A stretch of 31,196 bases of DNA from an uncultured Clostridia bacterium (GCA_934132805.1 CAKPAB010000011.1:1-31196), one strand, 5' to 3'. Shown: positions 1-8,566, counted from the stretch's first letter. A program made the numbers and translations. Notes: generated by a model from the sequence alone, not told the origin.

Positions 1-197
1 ATTCTTATGTTGTGTAATGCAGCCGAAAGAATTATCAAAGCATATACATATATACAGTTTTCCCGTGAGCATTCCTCTGTTTTTTATTTAAGATTTTCTA
101 TTTTTCACTTCAATCAATCGATCCAATATAAAATATATACCTATAAAGCTCCCCTGCACTATAAACCCAAATTACTATCTATAAATTGTAACAATAT

Positions 198-1121
198 TTA
201 AAACCTTTTTACAATTTCTTTTGCTGTTATTCCAAAATATTCCATTAACTCTGTCGCTTTACCAGATTTACCAAACATATCATTAATACCCAAGCGTATC
301 AACTTTGAAGGATATTCATCTGTCAAAACCTCAGCAATTGCAGAACCCAGACCACCAATAACATTATGATCTTCTATAGAAATTAATTTTCCAGTCTCTT
401 TAGCACATTTTACAATCATTTCTTTATCAATTGGCTTAATTGTATGAACATCCACTACTCTAACATCTACTCCATTTTCTTTCAACATTTCTTGTGCTTT
501 TATTGCCTCACTAACCGTCACTCCAGTAGCAAAAATTGTAGCATCTGTACCATTTCCAATTTGAACAGCTTTTCCAATCTCAAAACTTTGCTCTTCATTA
601 TAAATTGCAGGGGTTGCTAATCTTGATAAACGCAAATATACCGGTCCATCTATTTTGTTTATCTCTTTTACTGCCCATTTTGTTTGCAAATCATCAGAAG
701 TACTAATAACAGTCATATTAGGTAAGGTCCTCATCAATGAAATATCTTCTATCATTTGATGTGTTGCTCCATCTTCTCCAACAGTCACTCCAGCATGTGT
801 TGCACATATTTTCACATTCAAATTAGGATAACATACACTATTTCTAATTTGATCATACGCTCTTCCTGCTGCAAACACTGCAAATGTACTTGCATATGGT
901 ATTTTTCCACAAGTTGCCATTCCTGCAGCTGTTGATATCATATTTTGTTCAGCAATTCCCATATCAAAAAATCTATTTGGAAATTCTTTTGCAAATAAAC
1001 TTGTTTTCGTAGCATTTGACAAATCAGCATCAAAAACTACTATTTTTTCATTTTCTTTTCCCAACTCTAATAAAGCTTCTCCATAACTTTGTCTTGTGGC
1101 CTTTTTTAAATTCTTATCCAT
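198..1121 (-). CDS. Transketolase, C-terminal subunit (split type)
   Basis: Carries the pyrimidine-binding and C-terminal domains of a split thiamine-diphosphate transketolase of the pentose phosphate pathway. Visible are the family stretches DADLSNATKT, FDMGIAEQNM (the glutamate that activates the cofactor lies in GIAEQN), THAGVTVGEDGATHQ and, near the end, SIEDHNVIGGLGSAIAE. At 307 aa it has the usual length of the C subunit. I chose the ATG at 1121, with AGGAG 12 nt upstream, over the ATG at 1160, which lies inside the end of the ROK kinase gene and has no usable ribosome site. The partner N subunit, which binds the diphosphate, normally sits directly upstream; here a ROK kinase gene occupies that place and no N subunit is in the window. 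It could also be a DXP-synthase-like C half, but the length and motifs fit transketolase better. Confidence 0.9.
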   Translation of the reverse strand: MDKNLKKATRQSYGEALLELGKENEKIVVFDADLSNATKTSLFAKEFPNRFFDMGIAEQNMISTAAGMATCGKIPYASTFAVFAAGRAYDQIRNSVCYPNLNVKICATHAGVTVGEDGATHQMIEDISLMRTLPNMTVISTSDDLQTKWAVKEINKIDGPVYLRLSRLATPAIYNEEQSFEIGKAVQIGNGTDATIFATGVTVSEAIKAQEMLKENGVDVRVVDVHTIKPIDKEMIVKCAKETGKLISIEDHNVIGGLGSAIAEVLTDEYPSKLIRLGINDMFGKSGKATELMEYFGITAKEIVKRF

Positions 1122-1150
1122 AATATTATCATTCTCCTTTTCATTACTTT

Positions 1151-2053
1151 TTATTGACATGCTCCTATCATTCCTGCATCATTTCCTAGTGCTGCAGGCA
1201 CTATAATTAATTCTATCCTACTATTAAATAAATATTTCTTTTTTTGAATATTGTTTTTCAATTTTTCTAAAAGCACATCTGCAAAATAAACAAAGCTACC
1301 ACCTATGCTTATTGCTTCTGGCTCGAAAATATTTATCAAATTTGAAATTCCTATGCTTAAATATTCTATATATTCCTCCACAATTTTATTTATAACATCA
1401 TTATCTGTATTTTTTCTTATCATATCAAGAAGTTCTTGACCTCTTGTATTCTCGTCCAACCCCAAAGCTGTACGCAAATTTGTTTTAAGTGCTTTCATAG
1501 ATGCATATTTTTCAAAACATCCATTTTTACCACAATTACATTTTATACCATCTTTTTGAATTACCATATGTCCAAATTCACATCCTGATACATCTCCTGT
1601 GTCTAGCAATTCATTATTTATTATAACAGCACCTCCAATGCCTGTGCCTAATGTTAAAAATATACTTCTTCTATATTCTTTTAATGCTCCTATTTTATTT
1701 TCTGCAATTGCTGCACTTTTGGCATCATTTCTTATTTTTATAGGAATATTTATTTCTTTTTGGATGTTTTCTACAATATTATAATTTTTCACTCCCAGAT
1801 TTACAGATTTAACTATTTCTGTTCCTTTTATTGTACCTGGTACTGATATTCCTATTTCTTTTATTTTATATTTTTCTGATAGTTCTTTTACATTTTTTAT
1901 TATATAATTTTCAATAGCTGTCTTTATATCTTTTTTGTCTTTTGATAATAATCTTTTTTCTGTTTTTTCTACAATATACCCCCTGTCATCAATTACTCCT
2001 ATTGCTATATGACTTCCACCTATATCTATCCCAATTTTCACTTTGACCAACAT
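1151..2053 (-). CDS. ROK-family sugar kinase (glucokinase-like)
   Basis: Cytoplasmic ATP-dependent sugar kinase of the ROK family, 300 aa. The N-terminal phosphate-binding motif GIDIGGSH, the DAKSAA segment with the putative catalytic Asp (RNDAK), the second glycine-rich motif TLGTGIGG, the EFGHM segment and the ROK zinc cluster CNCGKNGC are all present. Members phosphorylate glucose, ManNAc, GlcNAc or fructose; the substrate cannot be told from motifs. An in-frame GTG 21 nt upstream is possible, but the ATG at 2053 has AAGGA four bases before it, and the GTG at 2041 is another candidate. The stop lies 29 nt before the transketolase start, so the two genes probably share a transcript for carbohydrate entry into central metabolism. 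Confidence 0.9.
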   Translation of the reverse strand: MLVKVKIGIDIGGSHIAIGVIDDRGYIVEKTEKRLLSKDKKDIKTAIENYIIKNVKELSEKYKIKEIGISVPGTIKGTEIVKSVNLGVKNYNIVENIQKEINIPIKIRNDAKSAAIAENKIGALKEYRRSIFLTLGTGIGGAVIINNELLDTGDVSGCEFGHMVIQKDGIKCNCGKNGCFEKYASMKALKTNLRTALGLDENTRGQELLDMIRKNTDNDVINKIVEEYIEYLSIGISNLINIFEPEAISIGGSFVYFADVLLEKLKNNIQKKKYLFNSRIELIIVPAALGNDAGMIGACQ

Positions 2054-2076
2054 CCTTTCCTTCTTTGTTCGCACGC

Positions 2077-2099
2077 GAAATTTGCTTTATGCAAATTTC
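2077..2099. other. Perfect 9-bp hairpin upstream of the ROK kinase
   Basis: GAAATTTGC, a 5-base loop (TTTAT), then GCAAATTTC. It sits in the probable 5' untranslated region of the ROK gene, 23 nt before its chosen start. It has no U-tract on the minus strand, so it is not an obvious terminator; it could affect mRNA stability or bind a protein. Confidence 0.55.
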
Positions 2100-2112
2100 T
2101 GTGCAAAGTATT

Positions 2113-2150
2113 TATATTATAGGAAGTTCAGAAAACCTTCCTATAATATA
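2113..2150. other. Perfect 14-bp inverted repeat, 10-base loop
   Basis: TATATTATAGGAAG (2113-2126) pairs without mismatch with CTTCCTATAATATA (2137-2150). It lies between the pilus terminator and the ROK gene. The right arm holds TATAAT on both readings, so it may overlap a promoter and act as an operator, or be a second terminator stem. Confidence 0.55.
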
Positions 2151-2153
2151 AAA

Positions 2154-2187
2154 ACGATTCTTTGATATAAATATCCCAAAGAATCGT
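2154..2187 (-). terminator. Rho-independent terminator of the pilus operon
   Basis: ACGATTCTTTG (2154-2164) pairs perfectly with CAAAGAATCGT (2177-2187), 11 bp with a 12-base loop. Read on the minus strand it is followed by TTTTTATATT. It lies 26 nt past the pilC stop codon, as expected for the end of the operon. Confidence 0.8.
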
Positions 2188-2212
2188 CATTTTTATATTA
2201 TAGTATACAACT

Positions 2213-3553
2213 TTATACTCCAGCTGCAGAGAATAAGAATCCTCCCATATAAACCTCGATACATGGTGCAAGTACAACTATTACAAAGAAAATTAATACA
2301 ACACCAACTATCATATATGTAACCTCTGGTAATACCTTAATAATTTTTTGAATAATATTATCAATATCTATTTCCATATATTCAACCAATTTTTCCATCA
2401 TCTCTGCCAAATCTGTTTGCATACCTATTTTCAACATTTCTGTAATCATAGGTTTTGGTAAACCTGATTTTTCAAATGGCTCTATCCAAGATTCACCAAT
2501 AATTATATTATTTAATGAAGTTTCTATTATAGACAACATTACATAATTTTGAACAACGTTTTTACTTACATCCAAAGCATCTTGAATTCTCATACCATTA
2601 TTCAAATTTAACAACATAGCTTTCATCAGTCTAGAAAAATCTAAGGCAAATATCAACTGTCCAAATATTGGCATTTTATATTTAAAGTAGTCAAAATTAT
2701 ATTTTCCTTTTGGTGTATTAATATAAAATATAATTGCCGCCACTATTGCCACTACTATAAATGTTGGTACATACCAATATTTAATTAAGCCATTTAATAC
2801 CCCTTGAAACCACAATGTTGCAGCAGGTAAAGTATCTGTTGATCCCATTTCATCATATACATTTTGTATTGCTGGTATTGCTACTAATGTTCCTACAAAT
2901 AACATTACTAATAAAAATACAAATTGAACTATATTAGGTATTAAAATATTTTTTAACTTTCTAGTCAATGCTGCTGTAGAGTCTAAATAAGTTACAGCTT
3001 GTTCTAGTGAATTTGAAAGTGATCCAGATAATTCTCCAACTTTTATCATATTTATATAAATATAAGGGAAAATATCTGAGTAATATTCCATTGTTGTATA
3101 CATATTTTCACCAGCTTCTACACCTGCTAGTATGTCTTCTAGCACTCCTTTAAATGTTATATTTTCTGTACTATCTATTATTGTTCTCAATGCATGTATA
3201 TTATTAAAATTTGCTTTTTTTAATAAATAAAAATTTTGTGTAAATACAACTAAATCCCTTTGTGTGACTTTTTCTGTTTTTGATAAATACATATTTATCT
3301 TTTCTTTTACAGTTAATTCTTTTTGATTTCTAATTCTTGTTGTATTTACATTAGTCATTATTTCTTCTATATCTTTAATATTTTTCTTTTTTGTCTTTTT
3401 TCTTTTTGAAGAATATGCAACTTGTTCAACAGAAATTGGTAACATGTCATTTTCTTTTAATGATCTAATTAAATTTTGTTTACTTCCTGCTTCTACTCTA
3501 TTTCTTACCACTAGTCCTGTACTAGTTGCAGCTTTATATATATATGTAGGCAT
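2213..3553 (-). CDS. pilC: Type IV pilus platform protein PilC (GspF family)
   Basis: Inner-membrane platform of the type IV pilus machine, which couples PilB/PilT ATPase motion to pilin insertion or removal. The 446-aa protein opens with the family's MPTYIYKAATSTG start. It then has a charged Lys-rich linker (about 48-75) and two GspF helical domains: the first around 98-200 with membrane helices near 205-225 and 260-280, the second around 295-400 with a C-terminal membrane helix near 410-435. The motif GESWIEPFEKSGLPKP is typical of the second repeat. The start is set by a GGGGGTGA ribosome site. It is the last gene of the operon, 20 nt after pilT. Confidence 0.92.
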   Translation of the reverse strand: MPTYIYKAATSTGLVVRNRVEAGSKQNLIRSLKENDMLPISVEQVAYSSKRKKTKKKNIKDIEEIMTNVNTTRIRNQKELTVKEKINMYLSKTEKVTQRDLVVFTQNFYLLKKANFNNIHALRTIIDSTENITFKGVLEDILAGVEAGENMYTTMEYYSDIFPYIYINMIKVGELSGSLSNSLEQAVTYLDSTAALTRKLKNILIPNIVQFVFLLVMLFVGTLVAIPAIQNVYDEMGSTDTLPAATLWFQGVLNGLIKYWYVPTFIVVAIVAAIIFYINTPKGKYNFDYFKYKMPIFGQLIFALDFSRLMKAMLLNLNNGMRIQDALDVSKNVVQNYVMLSIIETSLNNIIIGESWIEPFEKSGLPKPMITEMLKIGMQTDLAEMMEKLVEYMEIDIDNIIQKIIKVLPEVTYMIVGVVLIFFVIVVLAPCIEVYMGGFLFSAAGV

Positions 3554-3573
3554 TTATTTTTTCACCCCCGTCT

Positions 3574-4680
3574 TTATTGTCTATTTGTATCTCTTCTAAT
3601 TTTCATTTGCATAATTGTTCTATTAAGAATTTCTATATTTTTTTCTTCTATTTGTGCTTTTGCTTGGTCTAATGTTATTTTATCTTCTACAAAAAGTTTT
3701 GCAATTGAATTTATCAAACCTATGCTTCCTTTATCTGAACTTTGTATTGCATCTTCTATTTCAGATACACTTATTTTATCTTTTCTAATAATTCCGGCAA
3801 CAATATTATCTACAACCATTACTTCTGGTACTAAAACTAAATTTCCATCTCTTCCTGGCAATAGTCTTTGTGATACAACCAATTTTAATAATGATGATAA
3901 TAAATATTTTATGCTTGCTTGGTCTCTAACTTCATAGAAGTTTATCATTCTGTCTATTGTTTCTGCACAAGATTTTGTATGAAGTGTTCCTATAACTAAG
4001 TGCCCTGATTCTGCCATTTCTATTGCTGCTTCCATTGTAACTTTGTCCCTAATCTCTCCTATTACTAATATATCACAGTCTTCTCTTAGTGAGTTCTTAA
4101 CACCATCACTAAATGTTAATGAGTCTCTACCTTTTCCAACTTCTTTTTGTACAATTAATGATTTTTTAGAATGATGTTTATATTCTACTGGGTTTTCTAA
4201 TGTTAATATTTTTTTATTTTGTGTTTCATTTATTTCATTTATTAATGCATTTAGTGTTGTACTTTTACCTGAGTTTGTTTTTCCTGTTACTAATATTAGT
4301 CCTTGTGGTTGATATGTCATTCTTCTTATTATATCTGGTAATCCTAATGATTCATATGGTGGTAATGTATTTTTTATAAGTCTTAATGTACACAATGGAA
4401 TATCATCTGATAAAGATATGTTTACCCTTAAACGTATTCCTTTGTATTCATATGATGTATCCAGTTTTCTTGTTGTATTAAATACATCATCTTTATCTAC
4501 ATTTCCTCTAACTAAATAATCATACATTTGGTTCATGTCGTCAGAAGTTAAAACTTCCATTTCATCTATTGCTTTTAATTGTCTTGAAATTCTAAGCATT
4601 GGTTTATTACCCTCTATTAAATGCACATCAGATGCATCTTGTTCTATTGCTATATCTAAAATTTTGTCCATGTTTATCAT
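3574..4680 (-). CDS. pilT: Type IV pilus retraction ATPase PilT
   Basis: Hexameric cytoplasmic ATPase that powers pilus retraction. The 368-aa sequence shows the N-terminal PilT signature (DASDVHLIEG), Walker A GKTNSGKST, the Asp box region (LTLENPVEY), Walker B ILVIGEIRD and the His box GTLHTKSCAETIDR. Walker A reads GKTNSGKST where most PilT proteins have GPTGSGKST; the P-loop Lys and Ser/Thr are kept. It lacks the zinc tetracysteine of PilB, which supports PilT. The ribosome site AGGAG stands 8 nt before the ATG. The order pilB-pilT-pilC is that of Gram-positive and Gram-negative pilus loci, and a PilT suggests retractile pili (twitching or surface motility). Confidence 0.92.
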   Translation of the reverse strand: MINMDKILDIAIEQDASDVHLIEGNKPMLRISRQLKAIDEMEVLTSDDMNQMYDYLVRGNVDKDDVFNTTRKLDTSYEYKGIRLRVNISLSDDIPLCTLRLIKNTLPPYESLGLPDIIRRMTYQPQGLILVTGKTNSGKSTTLNALINEINETQNKKILTLENPVEYKHHSKKSLIVQKEVGKGRDSLTFSDGVKNSLREDCDILVIGEIRDKVTMEAAIEMAESGHLVIGTLHTKSCAETIDRMINFYEVRDQASIKYLLSSLLKLVVSQRLLPGRDGNLVLVPEVMVVDNIVAGIIRKDKISVSEIEDAIQSSDKGSIGLINSIAKLFVEDKITLDQAKAQIEEKNIEILNRTIMQMKIRRDTNRQ

Positions 4681-4702
4681 AGCAAATTCTCCTCTCTTTT
4701 GT

Positions 4703-6349
4703 TTAATATAATATTAATTGTCTATTTAGTTCTTCTAGTGTTGTATCACCATTTAAAATTTTTGAAATTCCATCTATAACAAGTGGTTTGTAGTTTTGTT
4801 CTAATGCTTTATCTCTTATTTCTATTGTTGATGCTCCTTTTACTATTAATTCCTTAATCTCATCAGATACATCTAATGACTCAAATATTCCTATTCTTCC
4901 ATAATAACCTATATTATTACATTTTGGGCATCCTACTGCTTCATATGTTGTTTTATTAGTAAAATCTATCTTTTGTCCATATTTTTCTGCTATTTTTGTC
5001 ATTATTTCTTTTTCTTCTGAGGTATATTCTCTTTCTTTTCTACAATTTGGACATATTCTTCTTACTAGTCTTTGTGATACTGTTGTAGCAAGTGTACTTG
5101 CTATATCATAATCTGATAGACCCATTTTTCTTAATCTATTTACTACTTCTATTGCATCTATTGTATGTATTGTTGATAATACATAGTGTCCTGTTTGTCC
5201 AGCTTGTATTGCTATTTCTGCAGTTTCTTGGTCACGAATTTCTCCTAATAGTATAATATCTGGGTCTTGTCTTAAAACTGTTCTTAATGCTCCAGAAAAT
5301 GTTGATTTATTTCCTATTTCTATTTGATTTAGTCCATTTATTCTAATTTCAACTGGGTCTTCTATTGTTGTTATATTTATTTCTGGTGAGTTCAAATAAT
5401 CAACTATACTATATAAAGTTGTTGTTTTTCCGGCTCCAGTTGGTGCTGCAATTATTACCATACTGTTTTTCTTGTTAAAGCTTTTCTTAAATTGTTCTTC
5501 TGTTCCTGGATATCCCAATTCAAAAATGTTTCTAATATCTACATCTTTTTTTAGTAATCTCAAGACGAATTTTTCACCATATACATTTGGTTGTGAAGAT
5601 ACACGTATATTATAATCATCATATAACAAAATTCTACCATCTTGTGCTTCTTGTTTTTCTTGATGCATATTTGATATTGCTTTTAATCTGCCTATAACCT
5701 GTGATTGCTTTTCTTTGGAAATTTTTGCTGCTGTAAACAATTCACCATCTATTCTGTATCTTACTCTTATTTCATTTGCTAATGGCTCTATATGTATGTC
5801 ACTTGCTCTTTTTTGCATTCCTGCCCTTATTATATTGTCTATTAATTCTATCATTGTTGTTGATGAAGATGCTGTAACATCTGTAATATCTGCACTTGCT
5901 GCTTCTCCTTCTAATGATGATAATATTCTATCTATATCATTTTCAAATGTTATATATTTCTCCATAACAAGACCTTTATTTAATAATAACATTCTTACAG
6001 AATCTGTTTTATCATTTACAATTTTATCTGTAAAACATACTTTGATTCTGCCACTTGTTACTTCAAAAGGTATACATTTATTTTTTTTGCAAACGTCTAT
6101 AGATAAATATTCTGTTGGTCTTATTTTTAATGTAGTTGATGTTAATACTACACCTTTTTCTCCTAAAATATCAGCTATATTTTGTATTAATATCTCAGAA
6201 TCACATGCATTTAGTATATGTAAAATATCTCCTAATTTTATATTAGGATGGTTTCTTTGGTATTCTAATGCTTTTTCAATGTCATTTTCTGTTACAATAC
6301 CTCTTTTTACTAATTCTACACCTATTGGCATTCTTCTTTTTAATTCCAT
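4703..6349 (-). CDS. pilB: Type IV pilus extension ATPase PilB
   Basis: GspE/PilB ATPase that drives pilin polymerisation. The 548 aa contain an N-terminal T2SSE_N domain (about 1-145), SDIHIEPL, Walker A APTGAGKTTT, the Asp box TIEDPVEI, Walker B DIILLGEIRD, the His box STIHTIDA and the C-terminal zinc tetracysteine CPNC...CPKC found in PilB but not PilT. A ribosome site AAAGGA lies 10 nt before the ATG. Directly upstream is a minor prepilin gene and 22 nt downstream is pilT, so the whole set appears co-transcribed. Confidence 0.94.
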   Translation of the reverse strand: MELKRRMPIGVELVKRGIVTENDIEKALEYQRNHPNIKLGDILHILNACDSEILIQNIADILGEKGVVLTSTTLKIRPTEYLSIDVCKKNKCIPFEVTSGRIKVCFTDKIVNDKTDSVRMLLLNKGLVMEKYITFENDIDRILSSLEGEAASADITDVTASSSTTMIELIDNIIRAGMQKRASDIHIEPLANEIRVRYRIDGELFTAAKISKEKQSQVIGRLKAISNMHQEKQEAQDGRILLYDDYNIRVSSQPNVYGEKFVLRLLKKDVDIRNIFELGYPGTEEQFKKSFNKKNSMVIIAAPTGAGKTTTLYSIVDYLNSPEINITTIEDPVEIRINGLNQIEIGNKSTFSGALRTVLRQDPDIILLGEIRDQETAEIAIQAGQTGHYVLSTIHTIDAIEVVNRLRKMGLSDYDIASTLATTVSQRLVRRICPNCRKEREYTSEEKEIMTKIAEKYGQKIDFTNKTTYEAVGCPKCNNIGYYGRIGIFESLDVSDEIKELIVKGASTIEIRDKALEQNYKPLVIDGISKILNGDTTLEELNRQLILY

Positions 6350-6378
6350 AACAAATTCATCCTTTCTTATGTATTTTT

Positions 6379-6822
6379 CTATTGTAGTTTATATGTTACT
6401 GCATCATCACCTGATAAATTCATAGAGTTTGTTTTAAAATTCAGTTTAATTTCTTTTGTCAAGCTATTATATGTAAAATCACAATCTATAATATCTTCAC
6501 ATATTTTTACTTTATTTTTATATATTGAATTGCTTTCTCCCATATATGTATATTGATTTCCACTAGAGAACACAATATAACTTACTTTGTTTAAATTTTC
6601 TCCTGTTGTTTTACATTCTACAACAGTATTACCCTTTATATTTATTTCGTCTGAAAACAGACTTGAGAATTTTGTGTATTGTATTGTGGTACTGTTCATA
6701 TTTTTTATGTCTATATTTTTAGAAAAATATGCAGTTAATGTTGATATTACAGCAACTATTACTAACATACCTATTACATAAATAATTAGAGAAGTTAATG
6801 TTATTCCTTTATTACTTTTCAT
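6379..6822 (-). CDS. Minor prepilin-like protein
   Basis: 147 aa, starting with a short basic leader ending NKG, then ITLTSLIIYVIG and a hydrophobic helix to about residue 35: a class III signal that PilD would cleave after Gly. Position 5 of the mature form is Ser rather than the usual Glu. The rest is a soluble domain rich in Asn, Ser and Thr with four Cys, two of them closely spaced (CEDIIDC). I prefer the ATG at 6822, 12 nt after AAAGGA; the ATG at 6834 abuts the ribosome site. Its place between another prepilin and pilB suggests a minor pilin of the tip or priming complex (PilW/GspJ-like position); no specific family is recognised. Confidence 0.7.
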   Translation of the reverse strand: MKSNKGITLTSLIIYVIGMLVIVAVISTLTAYFSKNIDIKNMNSTTIQYTKFSSLFSDEINIKGNTVVECKTTGENLNKVSYIVFSSGNQYTYMGESNSIYKNKVKICEDIIDCDFTYNSLTKEIKLNFKTNSMNLSGDDAVTYKLQ

Positions 6823-6897
6823 TTTTAATTTCATTCCTTTCTAAAGGCACAAACAAAATTGGAATTGTAATTATTTTTCAACCTTTTCTAAAAATTA

Positions 6898-7326
6898 TTA
6901 TTTTGCAATATATGTTGAAATGCTAACATTTTCTTCTTTATTTCCAACTTTATAAGAAATATCTGTCGTTACTTCTTTTACTATATTTTTTTGTTTTGTG
7001 CTGTCATTTACAATCAAAATGTAATCTTTTATAGTAACAGTTTTATGATAACCTGTAAATTCTGAATCACTATAAATATCTTCATCTTTTATTGTTTCTT
7101 CACTACTTATGCCCTTTCCATCATAATCACTTACATATCCTTTTGCTTTTAATTTCTCAGTTTCTTGTACAGCATATGAAGTCGCAATAGATTTTCTTTC
7201 CATGCTTTTAGAATTTAAATTTATATTTGCTATAAGATTAGCAATTGTAGCTATAAATATTGTTATTACAACTAATGATATTGCAATATCTACTCCTGTT
7301 AGTCCTTTTTCTTCTTTTATTGACAT
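6898..7326 (-). CDS. Minor prepilin-like protein (PilV/GspI-like)
   Basis: 142 aa with the leader MSIKEEKG, mature start LTGVDIAISL and a hydrophobic helix to about residue 30, followed by SYAVQETEKLKAKGY, which resembles the Ala-x-x-x-Glu-x-x-Lys segment after the helix in GspI/PilV-type minor pilins. Position 5 is Asp, a conservative change from the usual Glu. No ribosome site stands within reach of the ATG: the nearest GGAGG is 31 nt upstream and instead serves a seven-codon GTG mini-ORF whose stop is three bases before this ATG (see 7330-7362). An in-frame TAA two codons upstream rules out an earlier start. It probably belongs to the pseudopilus tip complex with the next gene. Confidence 0.7.
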   Translation of the reverse strand: MSIKEEKGLTGVDIAISLVVITIFIATIANLIANINLNSKSMERKSIATSYAVQETEKLKAKGYVSDYDGKGISSEETIKDEDIYSDSEFTGYHKTVTIKDYILIVNDSTKQKNIVKEVTTDISYKVGNKEENVSISTYIAK

Positions 7327-7329
7327 TTT

Positions 7330-7362
7330 TTATTTGTATGGTATTTGTCCCACACTTCCTCC
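7330..7362 (-). promoter_or_regulatory. Possible leader mini-ORF coupling pilD to the minor prepilin
   Basis: GGAGG (7358-7362) just before the pilD stop is followed after 4 nt by GTG (7353) and the frame MGQIPYK-stop ending at 7330, three bases before the prepilin ATG at 7326. This could supply ribosomes by re-initiation to a gene with no ribosome site of its own. It is inferred from spacing only. Confidence 0.3.
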
Positions 7363-7363
7363 T

Positions 7364-8170
7364 TTAAACAAATTTATAATAAGCTAATATTGATATAAAA
7401 TAAATAATGTTAGTTATTGATAAATATAGTCCTATTCGCATCTTTCCGTTATATTGTTCTGTTGTTTTTGTGTTTTTTGATTTTCTTTCTCTTTTTATTA
7501 ATAATGTTAAAGCTATTAGTAATAATGTTGTTATAATTGCTCCTATTGTTGCATATTCTCCTGTAAATACTGCCATTATCATTATAACCATTAATACTGA
7601 ATATGTATAACTATTTTTTGCATTTTTCTTTAAATTTATTGTGTCTAATAATAATAGTATTAGGAATAATGTTAAATACATAACATATCTATATATACTA
7701 GTTTTTTCTATTATGTATAGATATACTATATACATAATTGAAATTATTACACCATACATTAATACTGGTTTATTTATTGTTCTATATTCTTTGTCTATTC
7801 CTGCCATTAATATTATAAATGTAAAATATAAAACAAAAAATACATATTCCATTACTTTTATTTTTTCTATGTTAAAAACACTTAGCCCCATTAAATATGC
7901 AATTCCTATAAAAAATAGTCCTGATATTGTCTCTAATATCAAATATCTTGGTCTTATTTTTTCTTTGCAATATCTACATTTTCCACCTAAAAATATATAA
8001 CTAAATATTGGTATTAGGTCTAATATATTTAATTTGTGATTACATTTTGGGCAATATGAATGTGTATGTGTTATATCTTGTCCTTTTGGTATTCTATGTA
8101 CTGCTAGTGTATAAAAGCTTCCAAAAGTTATTCCAATCATAAATATTATAATATAAAAAAATATTTCCAT
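7364..8170 (-). CDS. pilD: Prepilin peptidase PilD (A24 family), unusual GxGD region
   Basis: Membrane aspartyl protease that removes the leader of prepilins and usually N-methylates the new end. The 268 aa begin with a membrane helix and FGSFYTLAVHRIPKG, then a zinc-type cysteine pair set (CPKC and CRYC) and several membrane helices. The first catalytic Asp is probably in AGIDKEYRTI. The second should lie in the family GxGD motif, but here the matching place reads LLLDTINLKKNA: Asp kept, glycines lost. I chose the ATG at 8170 (AAAGGA 11 nt upstream); longer readings run through a terminator hairpin. Expected substrates are the three prepilins of this operon. Confidence 0.85.
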   Translation of the reverse strand: MEIFFYIIIFMIGITFGSFYTLAVHRIPKGQDITHTHSYCPKCNHKLNILDLIPIFSYIFLGGKCRYCKEKIRPRYLILETISGLFFIGIAYLMGLSVFNIEKIKVMEYVFFVLYFTFIILMAGIDKEYRTINKPVLMYGVIISIMYIVYLYIIEKTSIYRYVMYLTLFLILLLLDTINLKKNAKNSYTYSVLMVIMIMAVFTGEYATIGAIITTLLLIALTLLIKRERKSKNTKTTEQYNGKMRIGLYLSITNIIYFISILAYYKFV

Positions 8171-8216
8171 TTTAGTTTCTTTCCTTTTCAATGACACAAG
8201 TTTTTTCTTTTTTATA

Positions 8217-8250
8217 AAAGGCATATACATATTTATATGCATATGCCTTT
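8217..8250 (-). terminator. Hairpin between pilin and pilD, probable attenuating terminator
   Basis: AAAGGCATAT (8217-8226) pairs perfectly with ATATGCCTTT (8241-8250). Read on the minus strand it follows the pilin stop and is trailed by a weak U-rich run. A partial terminator here would give much pilin mRNA and less of the machine mRNA downstream, a common layout for the major pilin. Confidence 0.6.
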
Positions 8251-8267
8251 ATTTAGTTAATTTAAAA

Positions 8268-8486
8268 CTATTTAATATCTTTTAATGCGTTGTTCATAGC
8301 TTCTTCGTATTCATTTAATTGGTTTGCATCATTTTTAGCTGCTTCTGCAGATTTATTTTTAGCATCTTGTGCTTTTCCAAATAAACCTGTGTTTGATAAA
8401 GAAGCTATTGATATACCAGCTAAAATTAATAATATAATTATTGTTATTACTAAAGCTACTAATGTAATACCATTTTGTCTTTTCAT
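8268..8486 (-). CDS. Short type IV pilin-like protein
   Basis: Only 72 aa. Leader MKRQNG, then ITLVALVITIIILLILAG, a hydrophobic helix, then GLFGKAQDAKNKSAEAAKN and an acidic amphipathic helix ending DIK. The leader and helix fit a class III prepilin signal cut after Gly, but position 5 of the mature form is Ala, not the Glu that most pilins need for assembly, and there is almost no globular domain. Short G-ITLVALVIT proteins are frequent in Clostridia. It has the best ribosome site of the operon (AGGAGG, 9 nt) and its own downstream hairpin, consistent with high expression as the main pilin. That role is inferred from position. Confidence 0.75.
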   Translation of the reverse strand: MKRQNGITLVALVITIIILLILAGISIASLSNTGLFGKAQDAKNKSAEAAKNDANQLNEYEEAMNNALKDIK

Positions 8487-8566
8487 GTAAATTTCCCTCC
8501 TTTTTCTTTTGATATAATATATATATACTATATTTATAAAAATAAATATAATGTTAATAACTAATT

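Noticed and set aside
7..201. Small + strand frame at the left edge
   Set aside because: No ribosome site, no recognisable product, composition like intergenic sequence; it ends within the transketolase gene.
5715..6425. Long + strand frame opposite pilB
   Set aside because: Antisense shadow of pilB, rich in Ile/Ser/Phe as expected from the complement of AT-rich coding sequence.
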